A DNA stretch of 64,000 nucleotides, taken from the NCBI GenBank assembly GCA_015075445.1, contig JABTUJ010000041.1, forward strand, positions 1 to 64,000. Direction: 5' to 3'. Both the position numbers and the translations under genes were made by a program. Shown piece after piece: positions 16,496 through 23,373 of this stretch. Source of the DNA: Verrucomicrobiales bacterium (GTDB lineage Bacteria; Verrucomicrobiota; Verrucomicrobiia; Limisphaerales; J093). The notes under the pieces are model-generated. The model was not told the DNA's origin. It searched no databases and was given only the letters and a program-made list of their open reading frames with translations. Within the stretch, counting starts at the first letter, position 1. Each line of letters opens with the position of its first letter.

Positions 16496-17071
16496 ATGAA
16501 ATCCCTGTCCGTTGGCATCGGTTGGACCGCGGCGCTCGCTGCGGGCCTCCTGTTCACCCTGAACGCCGACCCGGAGTCCTCCGGGCGGTTCAACTTCGAC
16601 CGGCTCCCCCTGCCCGCCGGTGGGGGCGAGTGCATCGAGGTGCAGGTCACCAGCAACCTCATCCGCATGGCCGCCCGCCTGGTCGAACGTCATGAGCCCG
16701 ACATCGCCCAACTCCTCCGCGGCCTGGAGTCGGTCCACGTCAACGTCGTGGGCCTGGACAGCCAGAACCGCAGCCAGGTCCGCGCCCGCTTCGAGGCTCT
16801 GCGCACCGACCTCGAGGCCCAGGGCTGGCAGCGCGTCGTCAACGTCCGTCAGGCGCAGGAGGACGTGGGCGTTTACCTCAAGACCCGCGGCGAGGAGGCC
16901 GTCGAGGGCGTCGTCGTGACCGTGATCGAAGGGGATCGCGAGGCGGTCCTGGTCAACGTCGTGGGCGATCTGCGTCCCGAGAAGTTCGCGGAGGTGGGCG
17001 AACGCCTCAACATCGAGCCGCTGCGGAAGCTGCACCTGAAGGCGGCAACGAAGCCTGACGAAGCGAAGTAG
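16496..17071 (+). CDS. DUF4252-type exported protein
   Basis: 191-residue protein with a signal peptide (SVGIGWTAALAAGLLFTLNA, cleavage about residue 25). The mature domain contains helix AARLVERHEPDIAQLLRGLE, strand SVHVNVVGLDSQ, GWQRVVNVRQAQEDVGVYL and VVVTVIEGDREAVLVNVVGDL, the alternating pattern of DUF4252. The function of the family is unknown; members are periplasmic or lipoproteins in Bacteroidetes and Verrucomicrobia and often sit near ECF sigma factors, which is not the case here. A second, more divergent copy follows at 17541, separated by repeat DNA. Confidence 0.75.
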   Translation: MKSLSVGIGWTAALAAGLLFTLNADPESSGRFNFDRLPLPAGGGECIEVQVTSNLIRMAARLVERHEPDIAQLLRGLESVHVNVVGLDSQNRSQVRARFEALRTDLEAQGWQRVVNVRQAQEDVGVYLKTRGEEAVEGVVVTVIEGDREAVLVNVVGDLRPEKFAEVGERLNIEPLRKLHLKAATKPDEAK

Positions 17072-17204
17072 CGGATTCCTGAACCCGCGTCCACCGGCAG
17101 CGCTCCCTCCCCTGGTTACCCTCAAACCCTGACCCGCCATGACCACCATCCCTGCCCCCGCCGTGGCCGCGACTTCCGCCGCGAAGCGGCCTTCCCATGA
17201 TCCT

Positions 17205-17262
17205 GAATGCAGAAGGCAGAATGGAGATTGCAGAAGGGGCATCCAGCCCGGTCGGTTCCTGG
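17205..17262 (+). repeat. Dispersed repeat family B, copy 1
   Basis: Five 7-bp units of a GAATGCA/GAAGGCA type followed by GCATCCAGCCCGGTCGGTTC. Two further copies are at 17483-17541 (same strand) and 18324-18380 (opposite strand). Confidence 0.75.
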
Positions 17263-17271
17263 TCCCTGCGC

Positions 17272-17375
17272 AGATCCAAGAGAACCACGTTACTTCCCTA
17301 ATCCCCGATGTTCGTAATCGGCGGAGAATCTCAGGCGGGAAGTCCCTCCACCGATTACGAACATCGGGGATTAGG
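17272..17375. repeat. Repeat family A, full palindrome
   Basis: A 30-bp arm (17297-17326, starting CCTAATCCCCGATG) and its reverse complement (17346-17375) with a single mismatch, separated by 19 nt. The flank 17272-17296 plus the left arm matches the half-site copy at 10430-10486. As RNA it would form a very stable hairpin, and it could act as a bidirectional terminator or a REP-type element. Confidence 0.85.
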
Positions 17376-17399
17376 CTGGGGGAGGCGCTCCCTGAGCCT

Positions 17400-17427
17400 G
17401 TGGTGCGGGCGTCCCGCCTGCACTCCC
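17400..17427 (+). repeat. Repeat family C, copy 1
   Basis: The 28-bp sequence starting GTGGTGCGGGCGTCCCGCC, internally symmetric (GCGGG/CCCGC). The reverse complement is at 18276-18303 and a degenerate copy covers the start of the gene at 58348. Confidence 0.7.
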
Positions 17428-17482
17428 GGGGTTCATGGGCCCGGGGCATGGCTGCGGAGGCCGAGGGAGCTCTCCATGGACT

Positions 17483-17541
17483 GGAATGCCGAAGCGGGAA
17501 CGGAGAATGCAGAAGGGGCATCCAGCCCAGTCCGTCCTGGG
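17483..17541 (+). repeat. Dispersed repeat family B, copy 2
   Basis: Five heptamer-like units and the GGCATCCAGCCCAGTCCGTC tail. It ends at the GTG start codon of the lipoprotein gene at 17541, so the repeat occupies the place where its promoter-proximal leader should be. Confidence 0.7.
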
Positions 17542-18089
17542 TGCTGTCGGCGGCGCTTGGTGTGGGTCTGCTGCTGACGGTCGCGGGGTGTTCACGGCCG
17601 GCCCGAGATTTCAGCGCTGTGCAGGCGGCGCTGATCGAGCACAGCGGCTGCGAATGGCAGCGGACCATCCGCGTCGGCATCCCCGCCGGCCTCTTCAGCG
17701 TGGCCCGCTGGGGCTTGCGCTTTGTCGACATCGAACCCGAGGCCCGCGCCGCCCTCGACACCATGCACGGGGTGCGCGTGGCCATCCACCAACTCGCGCG
17801 CGGCAACGCCGACCGCGCCGCCATGCTGGCCGCCGCCGACACCGCCCTCTTGCCGCGCGGTTGGGATCGGGTCGTGGGCGTGCTCGAACAGAAGGAGATG
17901 GTGGCCGTGTACCTGCCCGCCCGAATGAAGGCGGGCGACCTCCTGGAACTGTGCGTCGTGGTGTTCGACGGCGAACAGCTCGTGCTGGTCTCGGGCCGGG
18001 CCGACCCCGAGCCCTTGGTCGAACTCGCGCTGCGCCACACCGCCGAGCAGCGCGCCCAGTGGTTCGCGCACTCCCGGACCAGCCGGTGA
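17541..18089 (+). CDS. DUF4252-like lipoprotein
   Basis: 182-residue predicted lipoprotein. From GTG 17541 the N-terminus is a hydrophobic stretch ending LLLTVAGC, a good lipobox with Cys about residue 19. The mature part follows the same plan as the gene upstream: helix, GWDRVVGVLEQKEMVAVYL, then LELCVVVFDGEQLVLVSGR. It is therefore a divergent tandem paralogue, probably anchored in a membrane facing the periplasm. The frame is open upstream as far as 17139, but that part is repeat DNA with no start better than this GTG. Expression signals are unclear because repeat family B abuts the start. Confidence 0.65.
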   Translation: MLSAALGVGLLLTVAGCSRPARDFSAVQAALIEHSGCEWQRTIRVGIPAGLFSVARWGLRFVDIEPEARAALDTMHGVRVAIHQLARGNADRAAMLAAADTALLPRGWDRVVGVLEQKEMVAVYLPARMKAGDLLELCVVVFDGEQLVLVSGRADPEPLVELALRHTAEQRAQWFAHSRTSR

Positions 18090-18104
18090 GGGCACCTCGG
18101 CGGG

Positions 18105-18224
18105 GGCATCCCGGAGGGATGCCAGACGCCCAGGCGCCCAGACCCCGGCCCGCTGGCACCCCCTCCGGGGTGCCGTCGATTCGGCCCGCGAGACCGGAGG
18201 TCGCCGCCGCGCGGCGACCTCCGG
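18105..18224. repeat. Cluster of three strong palindromes
   Basis: Three separate hairpins in 120 bp: 18105-18123 (8-bp stem, 3-nt loop, GGCATCCC/GGGATGCC), 18155-18174 (8-bp stem, 4-nt loop, GGCACCCC/GGGGTGCC) and 18194-18224 (14-bp stem, 3-nt loop, CCGGAGGTCGCCGC and complement). It lies between converging genes and could terminate both, but the regular composition suggests a mobile extragenic palindrome. Confidence 0.8.
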
Positions 18225-18275
18225 CTACCGTCTGGAACGCCTCCGGCGTTGACTTCCGGACCTGCTCAGGGCCCA

Positions 18276-18303
18276 GGGAGTGCAGGCGGGACGCCCGCAC
18301 CAC
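18276..18303 (-). repeat. Repeat family C, copy 2 (inverted)
   Basis: Reverse complement of 17400-17427. With the two inverted copies of families B and C, the DNA flanking the lipoprotein gene 17541-18089 has mirror-image repeats on its two sides. Confidence 0.7.
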
Positions 18304-18323
18304 ACAAGGTTCATGCCGAGCGC

Positions 18324-18380
18324 CCAGGAACCGACCAGGCTGGATGCCGCTTCTGCATTCTTCATTCTACCTTCTGCATT
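18324..18380 (-). repeat. Repeat family B, copy 3 (inverted)
   Basis: On the reverse strand it carries five heptamer-like units (GAAGGTA, GAATGAA, GAATGCA and similar) and the GGCATCCAGCC tail, in opposite orientation to copies 1 and 2. Confidence 0.7.
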
Positions 18381-18397
18381 TCCGTTCGCGGGGAGCT

Positions 18398-19681
18398 TCA
18401 CCGCGCCGGGTCGGGCGTCGCGTCGCCGGCCTGGATCCAAGCCAGGTTGAAGTGGGCGTGTTTGATGGACTTGGCGGCGGGATCCCCATCCACGTCTCGC
18501 GGCAGGTTGCGGCGGTTGAGGTGGAAGCTGTAGGTGGCGTGGAGGGTGCCGTCGCGGGCCTCGAGGATGGACGGGTAATGGTACGCGCTGGCTTCCGGTC
18601 CTGGCGGGTCCTCCTCAAGGCTGCGCTGCCACTTCCAGGAGCGTCCTTCGTCGTCGGACAAACGCACCACCAGTCGGCGTCGGCCCTGTTCAGTGTCGTT
18701 GTTGATGAGCAGCCAATGACCGTTCCGCAGCCTGATGAGCTCGGCGCCGGTCCCGGAGTTGGGGTGCTCGCTGTCGGTCACGGCGCTCCAACTGGCGCCG
18801 CGGTCCCGCGACTCGGCCTGGAGGAGGCGTTTGGGGGGCGGACCGTTGTCGCGCATCAGCGTGTAGAGCGAGCCGTCCTGCCGCTGCACCACGCTGGGCT
18901 GGATGTTGCCGGCACCGACCAACGGGGCGCTGGTGTGCCAGGTCTGACCCCAGTCGTCGGTGAAGGCCATCAGCGAGAAGCTGAACCCGTCGTGGTACAG
19001 GGGTACGATCAGGCGCTGGCCGTCGATCAGCACCGGATGCGCGCGGGTCATCCAGCCCAGGCGCCGATAGAGCTTGTCGGTCGCGTGTTGCCGCATCGCG
19101 CCGAGGAACTCGTCGGCCTCACGACGCGGGCGGCCGGTGAGCTCCAGGGCGGCGAGCTGACGTTCGAGATCGGGCAGGCGGCGGTTCACCTCGGCCTCGA
19201 ACTCGGGTCCGGGCTTCGGATGCAGCACCTCGCTCGTCTCCCAGCGGGGCGGGCCGTCGCCGTCGTAATCGCGGCTGATCCGGTACTTGAGGAGCGCGCT
19301 CTCCCAGGTATTGGCGAGGATGGTGGTGTGGAACAGCCAGAGCCGCCCGTCCGGATCCACGAACAGACACGGGTTGCCGTCCGGGAACGCCGGCGTGTCC
19401 GCCAGCACAAACGGCGCTGACCACGTCCGTTCCCCCGCCCGGCGCCGGGCGCCGAAGATCTGCACGTCGTCGGCCGTGCGTTCCCCCGTGCCGCGGAACC
19501 AGCACACGAGCAGATCGCCCCGCGGGGTCTCGACCACGCACGAGCCATGATTGTGCAGCACTTCGAGGGGGAAGATGAGTTCGGCCTCATGGAACGGCGC
19601 TTCCGCCGCGCGCGGAGACACGACCGGGCCCACCGCGCCGAGCAGCGCGACGCCCCCGAGGATCAGCCAGCGGTTGGACAT
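18398..19681 (-). CDS. Sialidase/BNR-repeat-like secreted protein
   Basis: 427-residue six-bladed propeller protein related to exo-alpha-sialidases. The signal peptide is WLILGGVALLGAVGPVVSPRAAEA (about residues 4-27). Asp-box motifs (S/T-x-D-x-G-x-T/S-W) are visible as TDDWGQTWHTS, SRDRGASWSAV and SDDEGRSWKWQ at blade turns. Family proteins hydrolyse or bind sialic-acid-type glycans; catalytic Arg triad and Tyr-Glu residues could not be assigned, so the substrate is open and several planctomycete/verrucomicrobial members are only called sialidase-like. ATG 19681 starts the signal peptide. It is convergent with the lipoprotein gene across the palindrome cluster and stands 60 bp downstream of pyrE on the same strand. 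Confidence 0.75.
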   Translation of the reverse strand: MSNRWLILGGVALLGAVGPVVSPRAAEAPFHEAELIFPLEVLHNHGSCVVETPRGDLLVCWFRGTGERTADDVQIFGARRRAGERTWSAPFVLADTPAFPDGNPCLFVDPDGRLWLFHTTILANTWESALLKYRISRDYDGDGPPRWETSEVLHPKPGPEFEAEVNRRLPDLERQLAALELTGRPRREADEFLGAMRQHATDKLYRRLGWMTRAHPVLIDGQRLIVPLYHDGFSFSLMAFTDDWGQTWHTSAPLVGAGNIQPSVVQRQDGSLYTLMRDNGPPPKRLLQAESRDRGASWSAVTDSEHPNSGTGAELIRLRNGHWLLINNDTEQGRRRLVVRLSDDEGRSWKWQRSLEEDPPGPEASAYHYPSILEARDGTLHATYSFHLNRRNLPRDVDGDPAAKSIKHAHFNLAWIQAGDATPDPAR

Positions 19682-19740
19682 GGCGGCATGGAACGATCCT
19701 TGTTCCCCAAAGTAAAGCCGGCGATGCCGGCCGACTCCGT

Positions 19741-20307
19741 TCAACGGCTGCCCGGCTTCACCGCCGGGAGGGCGACAAGGTCGGCCGGCAGTTGGTCCGG
19801 GGCGAAGGTCTCGACCTCGAGGCGGATCAGGCTGTGCAGCGGCACGCCAAAATCGACGGTGCCGTCCGACCGATCCACCAGCACCGCGACGCCCACCACG
19901 ACCCCGGCGCAACCGCGCACAATCGCCACCGTCTCGGCGACGCGACCGCCCTGGGTGATGACGTCCTCGACCACCAGCAGCCGTTCGCCCGGCGTAATCT
20001 TGAAGCCGCGGCGCAACGTCAGCCGCCCTTCCTCCTTCTCCGCGAACAGGAAACGGCAGCCGAGTTGCCGCGCCACTTCCTGTCCGATCACGAGCCCGCC
20101 CATGGCGGGGGCGATCACGGTGGCCGGCGCGAGGTGGCGCACCCGCTCGGCCAGCGCGGCGCCGAAACGCTCGACGATGGGCATCTGTTCGAGCGCCAGG
20201 GCGCACTGGAAGAACTGGCGGCTGTGCCGGCCGCTGCGCAGGATGAAGTGGCCCTGCAGCAGGGCGCCGGTCTGGCGGAAAAGGTCAAGGGCTTCCGGGT
20301 TTGTCAT
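19741..20307 (-). CDS. pyrE: Orotate phosphoribosyltransferase
   Basis: 188-residue enzyme that joins orotate to PRPP to give OMP, the fifth step of pyrimidine synthesis, in the cytoplasm. The PRPP-binding loop is LLVVEDVITQGGR (about residues 112-124), the N-terminal block HFILRSGRHS fits the orotate-binding strand, and VIAPAMGGLVIGQEVARQLG (about 64-83) is conserved in bacterial PyrE. Length is normal. ATG 20307 chosen; an upstream in-frame start adds six residues. No other pyr genes are nearby. It is divergent from the ccsA/hemX gene, with about 110 bp between starts that must hold both promoters. Confidence 0.92.
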   Translation of the reverse strand: MTNPEALDLFRQTGALLQGHFILRSGRHSRQFFQCALALEQMPIVERFGAALAERVRHLAPATVIAPAMGGLVIGQEVARQLGCRFLFAEKEEGRLTLRRGFKITPGERLLVVEDVITQGGRVAETVAIVRGCAGVVVGVAVLVDRSDGTVDFGVPLHSLIRLEVETFAPDQLPADLVALPAVKPGSR

Positions 20308-20419
20308 GGCGGGGAGAGCTACCAACCGCCGGTGCGCTGTGCAAGCCCCTTGACGGGCCGTTCGCCGCCGTCCGAAGGAAAGGCTCGAAAGGGCGCCGCG
20401 GCTCTTCTATCGTGCGGCT

Positions 20420-21241
20420 GTGTTCAGTTTGACGGACCGCAACCTGTTCCTGCTGGCCGTCGTGCTCTACGGGGTGGCGACGGTGTACGCCGTGTTTTTG
20501 TGGCGCCGCGGTTTCCGGCAGGACAACCGGGTGATTTACATCCTGCTGCTGGCCGGGGCGGGCCTGCACACGCTGGCGATGATCAAGCGGGGATTTTCCT
20601 TCCAGCGTTGTCCGGTGACGAACCTCTTCGAGGCCACGCTGTTTGTGGGCTGGACCATTGCGACCAGCTACCTCGTGATCGGCCTGGTCCGGCGGTTCCG
20701 GTTCCTGGGCGCCTTCGCCAGCCCCTTGCTCTTCTGCCTGGGCGTGTTTGCGCTGATGCCGGAGCTGGACAAGCACGGACCCGAACCGGCGTTCCGCCCG
20801 CCCGCTTCCAGTCTGCACGCGTCCGTGGTCCTGCTGGCCTACGGCGCCTTTGGCCTGGCGGGAGTGGCGGGGCTGATGTTTCTGACCCAGGAACGCGACC
20901 TCAAGTTCCACAAGCTCCGCGCGGCGCTGGCCTTGTTGCCGTCGCTGCAGCGGCTGGAGGTGGTGACCTGGCGGCTGCTCCTGGCGGGCTTCGCGCTGCT
21001 GACGCTGGGCTTGCTGCTGGGCGCCACGGGTCTGAAGTATGCCCACGGCGTGTTCTTCAAGTCGGATGCCAAGATCCTGTGGTCGGCGTTCGTCTGGCTG
21101 ATGTACCTCGTGCTGTTGATCGGCCGGGCGTGGTTCCGGCAGGGGGGGCATCGCCTGGCCTGGGGCGCTATTGGCAGCTTCGCGTTCGTCATGCTGACCT
21201 TCTGGGGTTTCAATCTCCTGTCCGGCGTGCACCATCCCTGA
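20420..21241 (+). CDS. CcsA/HemX-type membrane protein
   Basis: 273-residue integral membrane protein with eight hydrophobic segments. The family marks are the early QRCPVTNLFEATLFVGW segment (about residues 66-82), conserved tryptophans, and LHASVVLLAYGAFGLAG (about 133-150) carrying a heme-ligand-type histidine. It belongs to the CcsA/CcmC/HemX superfamily, involved in cytochrome c heme delivery or in regulating HemA levels. The position directly before hemA (3 bp gap) with hemC following matches the hemX-hemA-hemC order of other bacteria. GTG 20420 is the start. The WWD heme-handling motif of true CcsA is not seen, so HemX is the better label. Confidence 0.8.
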   Translation: MFSLTDRNLFLLAVVLYGVATVYAVFLWRRGFRQDNRVIYILLLAGAGLHTLAMIKRGFSFQRCPVTNLFEATLFVGWTIATSYLVIGLVRRFRFLGAFASPLLFCLGVFALMPELDKHGPEPAFRPPASSLHASVVLLAYGAFGLAGVAGLMFLTQERDLKFHKLRAALALLPSLQRLEVVTWRLLLAGFALLTLGLLLGATGLKYAHGVFFKSDAKILWSAFVWLMYLVLLIGRAWFRQGGHRLAWGAIGSFAFVMLTFWGFNLLSGVHHP

Positions 21242-21244
21242 GCC

Positions 21245-22300
21245 ATGCCGATCGTCGTCGTCGGCGTCAGTCACCGCACCGCCCCGGTGGAAATCCGGGA
21301 GCGCCTGGCCTTTCCCGAGGCCGCCATTGCCCCGACGCTGGAACAACTGCGCCGGCGCCAACTGGCCGACGAAGCCGTCATCGTCTCCACGTGCAACCGC
21401 GTGGAGGTCTATGCCGCCACCGAGCGTGAGCCGGGCGTCGTCGTTCCCGCCCTGCGCCAGTTCCTGCTCGAGACCCGCGCCTTTGCCGACCCGCTCGAAG
21501 ACGAGCTGTATGCCCAGGGCGAACCGCAAAGCCTCGAACACCTGTTCCGGGTCGTCAGCGGCCTGGACTCGATGGTCCTCGGCGAGACGGAAATCCTCGG
21601 GCAGGTGAAGAAGGCCTATGAGCTCGCGCGCCAATGCCAGGCCACCGGGCGCCACCTGAACAAGGCCTTCCAGCGCGCGTTCCAGGTGGCCAAACACATC
21701 CGCACCGAAACCCAGATCCAGCGCGGGAGCGTCTCGGTCGCTTCGGTGGCGGTGGACCTGGCCGAGCGGATCTTCGAGACCCTCACGCGCTGCCGGGTGC
21801 TGGTCATCGGCGCGGGCGACACGGGCGAAAAGGCGGCCAAGGCGCTCCGTTCGCGCGGCGCCCGCGAGTTGCTGGTCACCAACCGGTCTGGCGAACGGGC
21901 GGCCGCGCTCGCCGCCGAGCTCGAGGGACGTGCCATACCCTTCGCGGATTGGCCGGCGGAATTCGCGACGATCGACATCATTGTCAGCAGCACAGCCGCC
22001 CCGGGCTACGTGATCGACCGCTCCCAGCTCGAGGTCTGGCTGCCAGCCCGCCAGGGTCAACCGCTCCTGCTTGTGGACATCGCCGTGCCCCGGGACATCG
22101 ACCCGGCGGTGAACGTGCTCGAAGGCGTGTTCCTCTACGACATCGACGATCTCCAGGCCATCGCCAATGACGCGCTCCGCCAGCGCCAGGAGGAGATCGC
22201 CCGCTGCGAAACCATCATCCGCGAACGGGTCCGCGGTCTGCTGACCGCCCCGACCGCCCCCACTGCGCCGCTCGGTGCCCCACTCCGCCATGCCTGCTGA
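21245..22300 (+). CDS. hemA: Glutamyl-tRNA reductase
   Basis: 351-residue NADPH-dependent reductase that converts glutamyl-tRNA to glutamate semialdehyde, the first committed step of C5 tetrapyrrole synthesis. The catalytic cysteine lies in STCNRVEVYAA (about residue 50). The substrate domain includes GLDSMVLGETEILGQVKKAY, and the NADPH fold has VLVIGAGDTGEKAAKAL (about residues 180-196). The C-terminal dimerisation helix is shorter than in E. coli HemA (418 residues), ending just after the RCETIIRERV helix, so this is a trimmed version. It overlaps hemC by 11 bp, indicating coupled translation. Confidence 0.95.
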   Translation: MPIVVVGVSHRTAPVEIRERLAFPEAAIAPTLEQLRRRQLADEAVIVSTCNRVEVYAATEREPGVVVPALRQFLLETRAFADPLEDELYAQGEPQSLEHLFRVVSGLDSMVLGETEILGQVKKAYELARQCQATGRHLNKAFQRAFQVAKHIRTETQIQRGSVSVASVAVDLAERIFETLTRCRVLVIGAGDTGEKAAKALRSRGARELLVTNRSGERAAALAAELEGRAIPFADWPAEFATIDIIVSSTAAPGYVIDRSQLEVWLPARQGQPLLLVDIAVPRDIDPAVNVLEGVFLYDIDDLQAIANDALRQRQEEIARCETIIRERVRGLLTAPTAPTAPLGAPLRHAC

Positions 22301-23309
22301 TCGCCCCGTCGTCCTCGCCACCCGCGGCAGCCCGCTCGCCCTCGCCCAGGCCCACAGCGTCGCCGCTGCCTGCCGCCGCGCCTTCCCGACCTGGCGCTTC
22401 GAGCTGCTCCTCGTGAAGACCACCGGCGACAAGCTCCAGCGCGCGTCCCTCGCCGCCCCGGGTCAGGCCCTGCCCAAAGGCCTCTTCACCAAGGAACTCG
22501 AGGTCGCCCTCGAAGAAGGCACTGCCGACCTCGCCGTCCACAGCCTCAAAGACCTCCCCACCGACCTGCCCGCCGGACTCGAACTCGGCGCTGTCCTCGA
22601 GCGCGCCGACCCTCGCGACGTGCTGGTGTGGCGCGATGCCGATCCCCGCCCCAACTCGGCCTCGGGGACGTCCGCAGCCGAGGCCCCCCGCCCCTTGCCC
22701 GAGCTCGGGGAAGGCGCCGTCCTTGCCACCAGCAGCACGCGTCGTCGCGAGCAGGTCCGCGCCCTCCGGCCGGACGTCGCCATCGTCGAGATCCGCGGCA
22801 ATGTCCACACCCGGCTCCGCAAGTTGGCCGAACGGGTTGCCTGCGACGCCACCCTGCTCGCCGCGGCCGGCTTGTTTCGCCTCGGCTTTTCCCTTCAACC
22901 CGACGGCCGACTCCTCGGGCCGGGTCCCGACGTCGCCGATCCCGCCTCCTCACCGCCGGTGCCGGAAGGTCTGCGGGCCCGGCCGTTGCCGGTCGAGGTC
23001 ATGGTCCCCTGCGTGGGCCAGGCGGCCATCGGCCTCGAGCGGCGTTCCGGCGATGATCGACTCGCGGAGGTCTGCGCCCGTCTGAATCACCGGCCGACCT
23101 TCCAGTGTGTGACTGCCGAGCGGACCTTCCTGCGCGCGCTGGGGGGAGGTTGTCAGAGCCCCGTCGCCGCGTTGGCTGAAGTGGTGGGTGAGGAACTGCA
23201 GATGCGCGGGGTTTCGTTCCGCGACGGGCCGGCGCGCCGGGCGTTGGTGCGCGGACCGCTGGTTGAACCGGTCGCTTTGGGCGAGCAACTGGCCGCCCAA
23301 TTGCGGTGA
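22290..23309 (+). CDS. hemC: Hydroxymethylbilane synthase (porphobilinogen deaminase)
   Basis: 339-residue cytoplasmic enzyme that polymerises four porphobilinogens. LATRGSPLALAQ opens the protein, VHSLKDLPT holds the catalytic Asp region, STRRREQ binds substrate carboxylates, and the loop GGGCQSPVAALAE carries the cysteine that holds the dipyrromethane cofactor. A proline- and alanine-rich insertion near residues 125-145 (PRPNSASGTSAAEAPRPLPE) is not usual for HemC and probably forms a surface loop; another short insertion follows the FSLQPDG segment. ATG 22290 overlaps hemA; an in-frame GTG at 22275 is the alternative. Confidence 0.95.
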   Translation: MPADRPVVLATRGSPLALAQAHSVAAACRRAFPTWRFELLLVKTTGDKLQRASLAAPGQALPKGLFTKELEVALEEGTADLAVHSLKDLPTDLPAGLELGAVLERADPRDVLVWRDADPRPNSASGTSAAEAPRPLPELGEGAVLATSSTRRREQVRALRPDVAIVEIRGNVHTRLRKLAERVACDATLLAAAGLFRLGFSLQPDGRLLGPGPDVADPASSPPVPEGLRARPLPVEVMVPCVGQAAIGLERRSGDDRLAEVCARLNHRPTFQCVTAERTFLRALGGGCQSPVAALAEVVGEELQMRGVSFRDGPARRALVRGPLVEPVALGEQLAAQLR

Positions 23310-23373
23310 GCGGGTCTCTGGCGCTTCCGCTTCCCCGCGACCCGCCTGCTGACGTAGGCTCGCGGCCCTGATC

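Larger units (their letters stand above)
17072..17540. other. Repeat-rich spacer between two DUF4252-type genes
   Basis: No gene. Nearly the whole 470 bp is made of dispersed repeats listed separately (two family B copies, the family A palindrome and one family C copy). Reading frames through it have no domain support. Confidence 0.65.

Noticed and set aside
17139..17540. Long N-terminal part of the second DUF4252-like protein
   Set aside because: This stretch consists of repeat families A, B and C and no start codon in it is better than GTG 17541, which begins a lipoprotein signal.
20285..22432. A 715-residue reverse frame over ccsA and hemA
   Set aside because: No domain; its composition mirrors the conserved forward genes.
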